Assembly: GCA_030647905.1 (NCBI GenBank)
Contig: JAUSJA010000027.1
Span: forward strand, 62,001 to 126,000
From: Gemmatimonadaceae bacterium
GTDB taxonomy: Bacteria > Gemmatimonadota > Gemmatimonadetes > Gemmatimonadales > Gemmatimonadaceae
DNA: 64,000 nt
Direction: 5' to 3'
Part shown: in pieces, positions 46,150 to 53,775 of the stretch
How positions within the stretch are numbered: the stretch's first letter is position 1
Layout: every line of letters starts with the position of its first letter
Program-made: the position numbers and the translations under genes
Notes under the pieces: model-generated
Told to the model about the DNA's origin: nothing
The model's input: the letters and a program-made list of their open reading frames with translations, nothing else
Database searches by the model: none

Positions 46150-46686
46150 CTACGCAGCGGGCTTCGGGTGCCGGATCTTCGCCCAGCGCTCCTCGAAGTT
46201 GAACTCCTTGAAGGTCGGGCTCTTTTCGTTGTGGCAGGAACGGCACTGCCGTTCAATCGCGGCCTTGTCCTCGTGCGGGGTCATCCCAGCGGCAATCGAG
46301 AGTGCCTTGTCCTTCATGACCGACATCTTCCGGTACGCCGATCCCGGGCCGTGGCAGGCTTCGCACTGCACGCCGAGCTTCCGGTGCTCGGGCTCGCTGC
46401 TGCGCATCGTGTGGCACTCCAGACACTCGGGCGCGTCCTTCGCCGGCACCGCAAGACCCTTGGATTTGGCGATCTCATCCGCGCGCGGCGTCGACAGCGT
46501 GTTGTACGCTTCCGCGTGCTTCGACTGCTTCCAGATGCCGGCCTGGTTGCCCGATTTCTCCGACTTGTGGCACATGACGCACTGCTCGACGCCGACGTAG
46601 CTGCCCACTGACTTCTCCTGCGCCAACGCGGCGCCGGGAAGGAGCGCGAATGTGACGCCTACGATCCGAAAAATACACCGTGTCAC
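46150..46686 (-). CDS. Tetraheme cytochrome c (c554-like), periplasmic
   Basis: 178 residues with a signal peptide (about 1-23, ALAQ). Four CxxCH heme sites are visible: CVMCH (36-40), CLECH (88-92), CEACH (108-112) and CRSCH (148-152), in the spacing of the cytochrome c554 family; extra histidines (such as His57 and His101) may serve as axial ligands. It should carry electrons in the periplasm. The GTG at 46686 follows AGGGGGA. The gene lies 40 bases downstream of the sensor kinase in the minus-strand cluster that contains a cytochrome-porin and Feo genes. Confidence 0.93.
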   Translation of the reverse strand: MTRCIFRIVGVTFALLPGAALAQEKSVGSYVGVEQCVMCHKSEKSGNQAGIWKQSKHAEAYNTLSTPRADEIAKSKGLAVPAKDAPECLECHTMRSSEPEHRKLGVQCEACHGPGSAYRKMSVMKDKALSIAAGMTPHEDKAAIERQCRSCHNEKSPTFKEFNFEERWAKIRHPKPAA

Positions 46687-46726
46687 GTGATCCCCCTGGT
46701 CGTTTGATTGGACGTACGATGAAAGT

Positions 46727-48214
46727 TCAAGTGGCGGCCGCGTCCGCGGTTGGCACCACCGCCGGGAACTCAAGCCGTACCGTCGTGCCGTGCCCCACCG
46801 CGCTTTCGATGCGGGCGTTACCACCGTGCAACTGCATGATGGACTGCACGATTGCCAATCCCAGTCCGGCTCCGCCGGTGACGCGTGCCTGCCCCTCTTC
46901 GACCCGATAGAATCGTTCGAAGACGTGCGGCAGATGGGACGTAGAAATGCCGGGCCCCGTGTCGCTCACTCGCACCTCCACGCCACCGTCAACTTTTTGC
47001 GTAGCGGTCATCGTCACGCGGCCCTCGTTCAGCGTGTAATTGAGCGCGTTGGCTAGCAGATTACTTACGGCCTGCCGGAAGAGGACGGAATCGCCATTGA
47101 GCCAGGCGTCACCCTCGCACTCCACGCCGATATGGCGCTCGGCGGCGAGTGCTTCATAGAAGTCGCACACGGCATCCAGCTCTCGCCGGACAGGAAAGCG
47201 CGTGTGTTCCACGGCGTGGTTGGGATCCTCAGCGCGCGCGATGAAGAGCAGTCCGTCGATAAGCCGCGACAGTCGCACCAGTTCCTCGAGGCTCGATCCA
47301 AGCACCTGCTGGTACTCTTCCGGGGTTCGCGCGCGCGCCAGCGCCACTTCGGCCTCGCCGCGCAGGTTGTTGATGGGGTTACGAAGCGCGTGCGCAAGGT
47401 CGGCTGAGAACTGGGAGAGGCGGGTGAATGCGGCCTGCAGGCGATCGAGCATGGCGTCGAAGTCACTGGCCAGTCCGCGCAGTTCCGTGGGCCACGGCCG
47501 CTCGTCGCAGAGCCGGGCGTCGAGCCGGCTGGCGGATATGGCCTGCGCGCGGCGCGAGATGTCGTTGACCGGCTGCAGTGCGACGCGCGCGACCACCACG
47601 CCCACCGCCACCGCCGCGAGCAGGCCCAGGCCGAGCACCGCGATCAGCTTCGCGCGGTAGTCCGCAAGGATTTGCGTCGTAGCCGAGACGTCCAGTGCCA
47701 CCTGCAGCTGGCGGTACTCGGCGCCGACTCCTGTCGCTGTGCCGGTAGCGGCGAGCAGCAGATAGCGGTGGTCGTCGCTTGCCTTGCACGCCGAACACTC
47801 GTCCGGACCGACCGGCCCGCTGGTCGGCGGTGGAAAGGCCGACGACGGGACGAGCGTGTCCATCCCCGGAGTCTCGAGAAGGGTGACGCCACGGCCGTCG
47901 ACGATCCGAAGGTAATACTGCAGCGGGCCTCCCTCGCCGGCCTCGTGCTCGATCTCGCTGGAGAGCGCGTCGGCGCTGGTGGGGTATTGCGCCACCAGGT
48001 GACGCAGCACCAGCAACTTGCTCGCCACGAGCCGCCGGTCCTGTCGGTGCAGTTCACGGATGAGTCCCCAGTACAGGAAGCTCGCGGCGATGAGCAGGAG
48101 CGCGACGGTTGATCCAGCGTAATGTTGGGTCAGTCGGCCGGCGATTGACCACGGCCGGCGCGCGCGCGTACCGACAGTGCCCTCGTGCGGTGGGCTACTG
48201 TTCGTCGAGGACAT
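46727..48214 (-). CDS. Sensor histidine kinase with unusual H-box
   Basis: 495 residues: membrane helix (about 33-53), a periplasmic sensor domain (about 55-185) with Cys140-x2-Cys143, a second helix (about 187-210), HAMP linker, dimerisation/phospho-acceptor helix with His275 ([14 protein letters not shown]) and a catalytic ATPase domain ([17 protein letters not shown]). The H-box lacks the Glu normally directly after the His and has Asn in place of the usual Thr, so phosphatase or kinase balance may differ. It overlaps the response regulator gene by 20 bases. Likely signal: periplasmic redox or metal state, given the C-x2-C and the neighbours. Confidence 0.92.
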   Translation of the reverse strand: MSSTNSSPPHEGTVGTRARRPWSIAGRLTQHYAGSTVALLLIAASFLYWGLIRELHRQDRRLVASKLLVLRHLVAQYPTSADALSSEIEHEAGEGGPLQYYLRIVDGRGVTLLETPGMDTLVPSSAFPPPTSGPVGPDECSACKASDDHRYLLLAATGTATGVGAEYRQLQVALDVSATTQILADYRAKLIAVLGLGLLAAVAVGVVVARVALQPVNDISRRAQAISASRLDARLCDERPWPTELRGLASDFDAMLDRLQAAFTRLSQFSADLAHALRNPINNLRGEAEVALARARTPEEYQQVLGSSLEELVRLSRLIDGLLFIARAEDPNHAVEHTRFPVRRELDAVCDFYEALAAERHIGVECEGDAWLNGDSVLFRQAVSNLLANALNYTLNEGRVTMTATQKVDGGVEVRVSDTGPGISTSHLPHVFERFYRVEEGQARVTGGAGLGLAIVQSIMQLHGGNARIESAVGHGTTVRLEFPAVVPTADAAAT

Positions 48215-48866
48215 ACCCGACTCCGCGCACGGTCCGAATGAGCTTCAGGGGAAACGGATCGTCGACCTTCGTCCGGAGCCGGCGCACCGCGACGTCCACG
48301 ACGTTGGTGTCGCTGTCGAAGTTCATCTCCCAGACCAGCTCGGAAATGAGCGTGCGCGACAGCACCTCGCCTCGCCGCCGAACGAGCAACGAGAGCAGCG
48401 CGAACTCCTTGGGCGTGAGATCGAGACGCTGTCCGGCGCGCGATGCGCGGTGCCGGAGAATGTCGAGCTCGAGGTCGGCGACGGTCAGCGTCTCCAGCTG
48501 CCGGCTCGGCCCGCGCCGCAGGATCGATCGGATGCGGGCGAGGAGTTCGGAGAACGCGAACGGTTTCACCAGGTAGTCGTCGGCGCCGCCCTCAAGCCCC
48601 TTGACCCGGTCGACCACAGTGTCGCGGGCCGTCAGAAAGAGCACGGGCGTCTGGCGGCCGGCGCGGCGCAGGGACGTGAGCACCGACCATCCATCGCGGC
48701 CGGGCATCATCACGTCGAGAACGATGAGGTCGTAGTACTCGCTCAGCGCGAGGGACAGCCCGTTATCGCCATTGAGCGCCACGTCAACCACGAAGCCGGA
48801 CTCAGTGAGTCCGTGGTGCAGGTAGTCGGCGGCCTTGCGCTCGTCGTCCACGATGAGAATGCGCAT
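48195..48866 (-). CDS. OmpR/CusR-like response regulator
   Basis: 223 residues. Receiver domain with Asp7-Asp8, phospho-acceptor Asp51, Thr79 and Lys101; winged-helix effector (about 125-220) ending [10 protein letters not shown]. The closest style is the heavy-metal regulators CusR/IrlR. Its end overlaps the kinase start by 20 bases, so they are a true pair. It sits 128 bases downstream of the cytochrome-porin gene and presumably controls it and the iron-transport genes. Confidence 0.93.
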   Translation of the reverse strand: MRILIVDDERKAADYLHHGLTESGFVVDVALNGDNGLSLALSEYYDLIVLDVMMPGRDGWSVLTSLRRAGRQTPVLFLTARDTVVDRVKGLEGGADDYLVKPFAFSELLARIRSILRRGPSRQLETLTVADLELDILRHRASRAGQRLDLTPKEFALLSLLVRRRGEVLSRTLISELVWEMNFDSDTNVVDVAVRRLRTKVDDPFPLKLIRTVRGVGYVLDEQ

Positions 48867-48994
48867 GACGGTACCCGAAGGGGGAGAAGGCCGGCCGCCA
48901 ACCCGTCCGAATCAGAACCGGGGGGGCGCGTCACTCGACCGGAGCTGGCGCACCGTGCCGGTCCGGTCGAGCGACGCTTCAAACATACGAGTTG

Positions 48995-50275
48995 CTAGAA
49001 GGCCCACGTAAGCTGGCCGAACAGCCTGCCATCCGTGTACTTCGTCGTGCCGGCGGTCGAGATGCCGCCATTGAGGTAGGTGTTCTTCAGCGTGTACTCG
49101 AGATTCCAACGCGCGCCGGACTTCTCGCTCTGGAAGAAGTAACCGTTCACGCCGAACATGATCATCGACACTTCATTGCTCTTGAGGTCGGTGTTCGGAT
49201 CGAGGCGGTCGTAGCGGGTGTACACGCCGTACTTCTCGTTGAAGTTGTAGTCCGCCAGCGCGTAGTAGCCAGCGTTGTTGGTCTTGTTCCCGGCCGCATT
49301 CATCGTCTCTTCGCCGGCAAAGTATGTGCCGACCACGCGCCAATTATCGCGCACGAAGCGGCCGACGACGCCGGTCTTGTTGAATGCGTCCTTGAACACG
49401 ATGTCGGTGCTGGGATCCTGCTTGGTCTTGTAGTTGGAGAATTTGCCGTTGTAGCGCATCACGCCGATGCCCGACGCGTTGTCGTCGAGGTTCACCAGCG
49501 CGGTCGCGTAGAAGTCCTTGTCGCGGTCGGCGTCGAGCGAGTTCGTAGTGGACGCATCCGAACCGTTCAGCGCGCCGAGCGAGACGTCGAAGCGTTTGTG
49601 AATGATCGATGCTTCGAGCCCCTGCTGGCGGGTGAACGGGCGGTAGGTGTTGCTGTTGCCAGCCAGCGCCTCATTCAGCACAATCGCGCGCTGCTCGGCG
49701 CTGCGCGCGCCGACGCCGAACACGTGCATCAGCTCCGGCACGATCGAGCCGGCCCGGACCTTCAGGAACGCCTGCTCGCCGCTGCCGATCGGTGCGTTGT
49801 ACTGCAGGAACGCCTCGGCCAGCTTTTTGCGCGACGCGTCACCCTGCACGATGTTGCTGCCGGACGTCGAACCGGTGTTCTCACTCAGGTAGATCTCGGC
49901 GAAGTACGACAGGCGGTTGCTGAGCGCGCCGCCGCTGTAGATGGCCATCGAGTGTAGCTCGAACTGCGTCAGCGCCCGGTTCGCGTACAGGTTCCCCGTG
50001 CGCGCGGCGTCCCAGTGGTCGTTGGTCAACCGGGCCTTGAACAGGAGGCTGAAGTAGTTCTCCAGTTTCTGGTCCTTCTCGTTGAACTTCAGCGCTTCGG
50101 ACCGGTGCCCGTTCTTCAGGAAGTCCAGCCCTTCCTTGGTGAGCTGGTTGGTTGGCGTGGCGTGGCACATCGAGCACGACACGCCGAGCTGACGCGACCA
50201 CGCAGGAATTGCGTGGAGGTTAGCAGGTGCGAGCAGCGCGACCAACGCAATTAGTGCCAATGCATGTCTTTTCAT
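48995..50275 (-). CDS. Monoheme cytochrome fused to outer-membrane barrel (Cyc2-like)
   Basis: 426 residues: a signal peptide (about 1-22, LHA), directly followed by one heme site (SRQLGVSCSMCH, Cys34-His38), then about 370 residues of alternating amphipathic, aromatic-rich strands ending in a terminal Phe (LFGQLTWAF), as in an outer-membrane porin. The stretch A-x-P-x3-RQ-x-G-x2-C-x2-C-H before the barrel is close to the heme signature of Cyc2 iron oxidases, which have one heme plugged in a porin barrel; the later Pro-x-Leu-x3-Phe-Gly part of that signature is not kept. Location in the outer membrane is inferred. It lies in an iron/redox cluster; electron transfer across the outer membrane is the leading guess. 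Confidence 0.82.
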   Translation of the reverse strand: MKRHALALIALVALLAPANLHAIPAWSRQLGVSCSMCHATPTNQLTKEGLDFLKNGHRSEALKFNEKDQKLENYFSLLFKARLTNDHWDAARTGNLYANRALTQFELHSMAIYSGGALSNRLSYFAEIYLSENTGSTSGSNIVQGDASRKKLAEAFLQYNAPIGSGEQAFLKVRAGSIVPELMHVFGVGARSAEQRAIVLNEALAGNSNTYRPFTRQQGLEASIIHKRFDVSLGALNGSDASTTNSLDADRDKDFYATALVNLDDNASGIGVMRYNGKFSNYKTKQDPSTDIVFKDAFNKTGVVGRFVRDNWRVVGTYFAGEETMNAAGNKTNNAGYYALADYNFNEKYGVYTRYDRLDPNTDLKSNEVSMIMFGVNGYFFQSEKSGARWNLEYTLKNTYLNGGISTAGTTKYTDGRLFGQLTWAF

Positions 50276-50467
50276 GAAAGCCGGTCCGGTTGCGGGTGAG
50301 TGCGGGAGCGTACGCAGTCGGTCGGTGCTCCCAGTGCGAATAAGTCTGTGACCCGCTCGCTGACCGGAGGATGACCGGGAGATTACAGTTCTGTCATCTG
50401 GCGTGGCGTGCACTCCGCGCCCTGCTCTCATTGTGACCCGGTGCGCCCATCAGCAGTGCGCCTCGCC

Positions 50468-50611
50468 TCAACCGCATCCCGGCCCGCACCCGCCGCCGCC
50501 GCGCGGGCGTGCCGCGCCCGAGACGGCCCTCCACGCGCGCCGCGCGAGAAACGCGGCGCACATCAGCACGATGGCCGCCGCGATCACGCGCTGTACCCAC
50601 ATGGCGGTCAC
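50468..50611 (-). CDS. FeoB-associated Cys-rich membrane peptide
   Basis: 47 residues from the GTG at 50611 (alternative ATG at 50602). One membrane helix (VIAAAIVLMCAAFLA) and a C-terminal tail ending GGGGCGPGCG match the small FeoB-associated Cys-rich proteins. It overlaps the feoB stop by four bases and has GGAGG six bases upstream of the GTG. Presumed helper of Fe(II) uptake. Confidence 0.8.
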   Translation of the reverse strand: MTAMWVQRVIAAAIVLMCAAFLARRAWRAVSGAARPRGGGGCGPGCG

Positions 50612-52608
50612 GCGCCACCTCCGATGCCGAGGGCGAGACCACCCCGGTACACCAGCAGCCCCGCGCCGTAGGCGAGGCCGAGCATGTAGGCGAACTGGAG
50701 CGCCGCCCAGCCCGCGCCGCGCACGCCGCCGCCCATCTCGCGCATGGTCACCGCGATAGTGCTCGTGCACATCAGCGCGAAGACGTAGAAGCACATCAAT
50801 CCGATCGCGACGAGCGGCGTGTACACGGCCGTCCCGGTGGCGGGATTCCGCTCCGCGCGCAGGCGGGACGCCAGCGCCTGCGGCGCACTCTCCGTGCTCG
50901 AGACACCGTAGATCGTCGCCATCGTCGACACGAACACCTCGCGAGCGGCGAACGAGGCGACCATCGATACCCCGATCTTCCAGTCGTATCCGAGCGGCCG
51001 CACCGCCGGTTCGATCGCGTGGCCGATGCGGCCCAGCGCAGATTGCTCGAGCCGCGCTTCCTGCGACAGCACCCGTTCCGCCGCCGGCTTGGGATAGCTG
51101 GCCAGCGCCCAGAGCAGCACGGAGATCGCGAAGATGATTGTGCCCGCCTTGCGCAGGAACAGTTGCACCCGTTGCCACACGGACGACGCGAGCACCCGGG
51201 CGCTCGGCCAACTGTACGATGGGAGCTCGATGATCAGTGCCCGCGTGGCCGAACGCAGCAGCGTGCGCCGGAAGACCGCCGCCGCCGCCAGCGCCGCCAC
51301 CGTGCCGAGGAGATACATGCCGAGCAGCGTCAGTCCCTGCAGGTTGAACAGGCCCGCCACGGTCGTGGCCGGAACGAATGCGCCGATGAGCAGCGTGTAG
51401 ATCGGCAGGCGCGCCGAGCAACTCATCAGCGGCAACACCATGATCGTCGCCGCGCGCTCCTTCGGCTGCTGGATGGTGCGCGTCGCCATGATCGCCGGCA
51501 CGGCGCAGGCGTAACCGGAAATGAGGGGAATGAAGCTCTTCCCCTGCAGCCCGAGCGGACGCATGAACCTGTCCATCACGAACGCCGCCCGCGCCATGTA
51601 GCCGGAATCCTCGAGGAGTCCGATGCAGAGAAAGAGCACGGCAATCTGCGGCAGGAACACGACGACGCTGCCGACGCCCCCGAGCGCTCCATCGACGAGC
51701 AGGCTGCGCAGCTCGCCCGCCGGCAACGCCGCGCGCAGCAGATATCCCGCCGCGTCAATGAGCGCCTGCACCGCATCGCCGAGCGGGCGAGCCCAGGTGA
51801 ACATCACCTGGAAGACCAGCGTCATCAACGCGAGGAAGATCAACGGACCCCACACACGGTGCAACGCGATGGCGTCGACGCGGTCGCTGACCGCGTGCGC
51901 CGTCCGCGCGCTTCGGGACACGGTGCGCTCCAGCACCGAGCCGATCCACCGGTAGCGACGGTCGGCGTCGGCGCCCGCAGACGCCATGTCGTCGCCGCCT
52001 GTCGACGACAGCGCGCCGCTTGCCCCAATCGTGGAGAGCGGCAACGACGGCGCGAGGGCGATCGCGTGCCGCAGGCGATCGATGCCCTCGTGCCGCGTCG
52101 CCACCACGGGCACCACCACGGCGCCCAGTTCGTGGATGAGCGCGGGCACGTCCACCTGGATGCCGGCGGCGGCGAGGCGGTCGGCGCGATTGAGCGCGAT
52201 CACCGTCGGACGTCCGAGCTCGAGGATCTGCGTCGCCAGATACAGGTTGCGCTCGAGGTTCTCGGCATCGACGACCACGACGATCACGTCGACGGGCGGC
52301 ACTCCCGGCGCCGTGCCGTTGAGCACATCGAGCGCGATCGCCTCGTCCGGCGACTCCGCGACGAGGCTGTAGCTGCCGGGAAGGTCGATGACGATCACCC
52401 GCGACGCACCGTCGTGGGTATAGCCGCCCTCGACGCGCTCCACGGTGACGCCGGGAAAGTTCCCGACGCGTTGTCGCATACCCGTGAGTGCGTTGAACAG
52501 CGTGCTCTTCCCGCTGTTCGGGTTCCCGATGAGCGCCACCCGAAGCGCGGCTGGCGCCGGCGGCGGCGGCAACTTTCTGGCGCGCAGGGCCCGGCTGGCG
52601 GTGGGCAC
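50608..52608 (-). CDS. feoB: Fe(II) transporter FeoB
   Basis: 666 residues, shorter than the ~770 of enterobacteria. The N-terminal G domain shows G1 GNPNSGKST (28-36), G3 DLPGSYSL and G4 NRAD; the membrane part contains the two Gate motifs (SGYACAVPAIMATR and SCSARLPIY) with their conserved Cys. It moves Fe(II) into the cytoplasm. It starts with a GTG inside the last codon region of feoA. Unusual: the cytosolic domain has a Gly/Pro-rich N-terminal extension. Operon with feoA and the Cys-rich peptide. Confidence 0.96.
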   Translation of the reverse strand: MPTASRALRARKLPPPPAPAALRVALIGNPNSGKSTLFNALTGMRQRVGNFPGVTVERVEGGYTHDGASRVIVIDLPGSYSLVAESPDEAIALDVLNGTAPGVPPVDVIVVVVDAENLERNLYLATQILELGRPTVIALNRADRLAAAGIQVDVPALIHELGAVVVPVVATRHEGIDRLRHAIALAPSLPLSTIGASGALSSTGGDDMASAGADADRRYRWIGSVLERTVSRSARTAHAVSDRVDAIALHRVWGPLIFLALMTLVFQVMFTWARPLGDAVQALIDAAGYLLRAALPAGELRSLLVDGALGGVGSVVVFLPQIAVLFLCIGLLEDSGYMARAAFVMDRFMRPLGLQGKSFIPLISGYACAVPAIMATRTIQQPKERAATIMVLPLMSCSARLPIYTLLIGAFVPATTVAGLFNLQGLTLLGMYLLGTVAALAAAAVFRRTLLRSATRALIIELPSYSWPSARVLASSVWQRVQLFLRKAGTIIFAISVLLWALASYPKPAAERVLSQEARLEQSALGRIGHAIEPAVRPLGYDWKIGVSMVASFAAREVFVSTMATIYGVSSTESAPQALASRLRAERNPATGTAVYTPLVAIGLMCFYVFALMCTSTIAVTMREMGGGVRGAGWAALQFAYMLGLAYGAGLLVYRGGLALGIGGGA

Positions 52609-52898
52609 TAGACCAGGGGTCGCACGGTGATGGCCATCGCGACCGATTCATCGAGCGCCAGCCGCGCGCCCTGCACGTCCAGCAGAATGCCATTTCGCGT
52701 GCCGACGACGGCCACGGAGGCTCCTTCGAACACGCCGAGCGACCGCAGGCGGCGTGCCTCGAGTGAAGGACAGCCGAGGCAGACGATGAGCGCCCGCCAT
52801 CCGGACGCGCACGAGCCGAGCGGACAATGTTCGCAGCTCGCCTCCGCTGCAGTGGGCCCGGCGCTGGCGGGGCGAAACCAACTAAGGAGTCGCGTCAT
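52608..52898 (-). CDS. feoA: FeoA-like protein with Cys-rich N-terminus
   Basis: 96 residues. The C-terminal SH3-like FeoA domain (about 35-95) reads ARRLRSLGVFEGASVAVV...GARLALDESVAMAI. Before and around its start are five cysteines in C-x2-C, C and C-x2-C arrangement (ASCEHCPLGSCASG, VCLGCP), which is not usual in FeoA and could bind a metal or Fe-S centre. The ATG at 52898 is the likely start; an ATG at 53030 would add a 44-residue extension containing a Val-Glu-Arg repeat. It overlaps the feoB start. Confidence 0.85.
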   Translation of the reverse strand: MTRLLSWFRPASAGPTAAEASCEHCPLGSCASGWRALIVCLGCPSLEARRLRSLGVFEGASVAVVGTRNGILLDVQGARLALDESVAMAITVRPLV

Positions 52899-52973
52899 GA
52901 CACGCCGCCACCAACGGCGCTCGCGGGTGCCAGAGCCGCGCGAGCGCCCAGGCTGCTGCACCGCCGCGTCGCC

Positions 52974-53009
52974 GACGCGCTCGACGCGCTCGACGCGCTC
53001 GACGTGCTC
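52974..53009 (-). repeat. Four 9-bp tandem repeats upstream of feoA
   Basis: GACGCGCTC occurs three times in a row and a fourth time with one change. It falls in the region before the feoA start codon, where a fur or other operator could be expected, but has no known regulator's pattern. It encodes a Val-Glu-Arg repeat if the longer feoA frame is translated. Confidence 0.8.
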
Positions 53010-53097
53010 GAACATCGGCACGTCCGTCATGCCGTAGAGCCTCGCGATCTCCGGGCGCCCGAACCCGCCCGAGCGCGCCGTGCGATGATCCCGCGAA

Positions 53098-53289
53098 TCA
53101 ACGATCCGTGCTCCCGTTCGGGAGATTCTGATCCGTCGTGACGAATACGTCGCACGCGGTAGTAGCGAGGCGCATCAGTTCGCCGTTCTCAATGCCGGTC
53201 GACCCGAGTCCGCGGACCGTATGGACGTCATGGCCGCGAATCTCTGCCGCAAGGTCCAGTGGCGGGTTCTCGTCAAGCAGCACGCGCAC
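53098..53289 (-). pseudogene. DUF5615 (PIN-like toxin) protein, C-terminally truncated
   Basis: 63 codons from a GTG: MRVLLDEN..LDLAAEIRGHDVHTV and CDVFVTTDQNL are the typical DUF5615 N-terminal signature and acidic site, but the C-terminal strand and helix are lost, replaced by PNGSTDR and a stop. It overlaps the DUF433 frame by about 17 bases, the usual antitoxin-toxin order. Confidence 0.7.
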
Positions 53290-53437
53290 CAACCAGAGGC
53301 GAGTCGCGAGCTGAATCGAGCGCCGCGACCGCCTGATGGCGCCTCACCGATGGAAACTGACGGAGGAATTCGTCGAGCGTTTCGCCGCCCTCGAGGTAGT
53401 CGAATAGCGACTGCACCAGGACGCGCGTGCCGAAAAA
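53273..53437 (-). pseudogene. DUF433 antitoxin C-terminal fragment
   Basis: The frame encodes GTRVLVQSLFDYLEGGETLD and continues EFLRQFPSVRR..., the conserved C-terminal half of DUF433 antitoxins, ending with a TGA inside the toxin gene. The N-terminal half is missing upstream of about 53437, where a poly-T/C run begins. With the truncated DUF5615 gene it forms a decayed toxin-antitoxin module. Confidence 0.7.
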
Positions 53438-53775
53438 AAGGGGGTTCCGCCAAGATTGTTGGGGTTACTGTGGACGCTTGCGGTTGGGCTCATATCGAAC
53501 GCTCGGCGAATGCCGTCCTTCAGTATACACCGATCCAGGCTCGTGTGTCTGACTCTCTATTCACCTGCACGGGATACTACCCCTGACTCTGCCAACGCGG
53601 CAAGACTCGTCGCAATATCTGCTAACTCGCCCCGCAGGCGGACCCGCATCAAATGAAACGCCAGTGACCATAGCCGACGCGTCTGGCGGAACGAGTCACA
53701 TCGCCGCAACTTCGCGAATCGATCCGTGCCGTGCGCGTCACGCCTGACGGACGTACGCGCCCCCGCCATCCAGCT
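53438..53775. other. Gap upstream of CocE hydrolase
   Basis: 338 bases without a recognised gene, somewhat less GC-rich than the surroundings. It probably contains the upstream remains of the DUF433 gene at its left end and the hydrolase promoter at its right end. No hairpin or clear promoter stands out. Confidence 0.5.

Noticed and set aside
50509-52611. 700-codon plus-strand open frame opposite feoB
   Set aside because: Arg/His-rich artefact of high-GC codon use on the reverse strand; the minus strand encodes FeoB with all its motifs.
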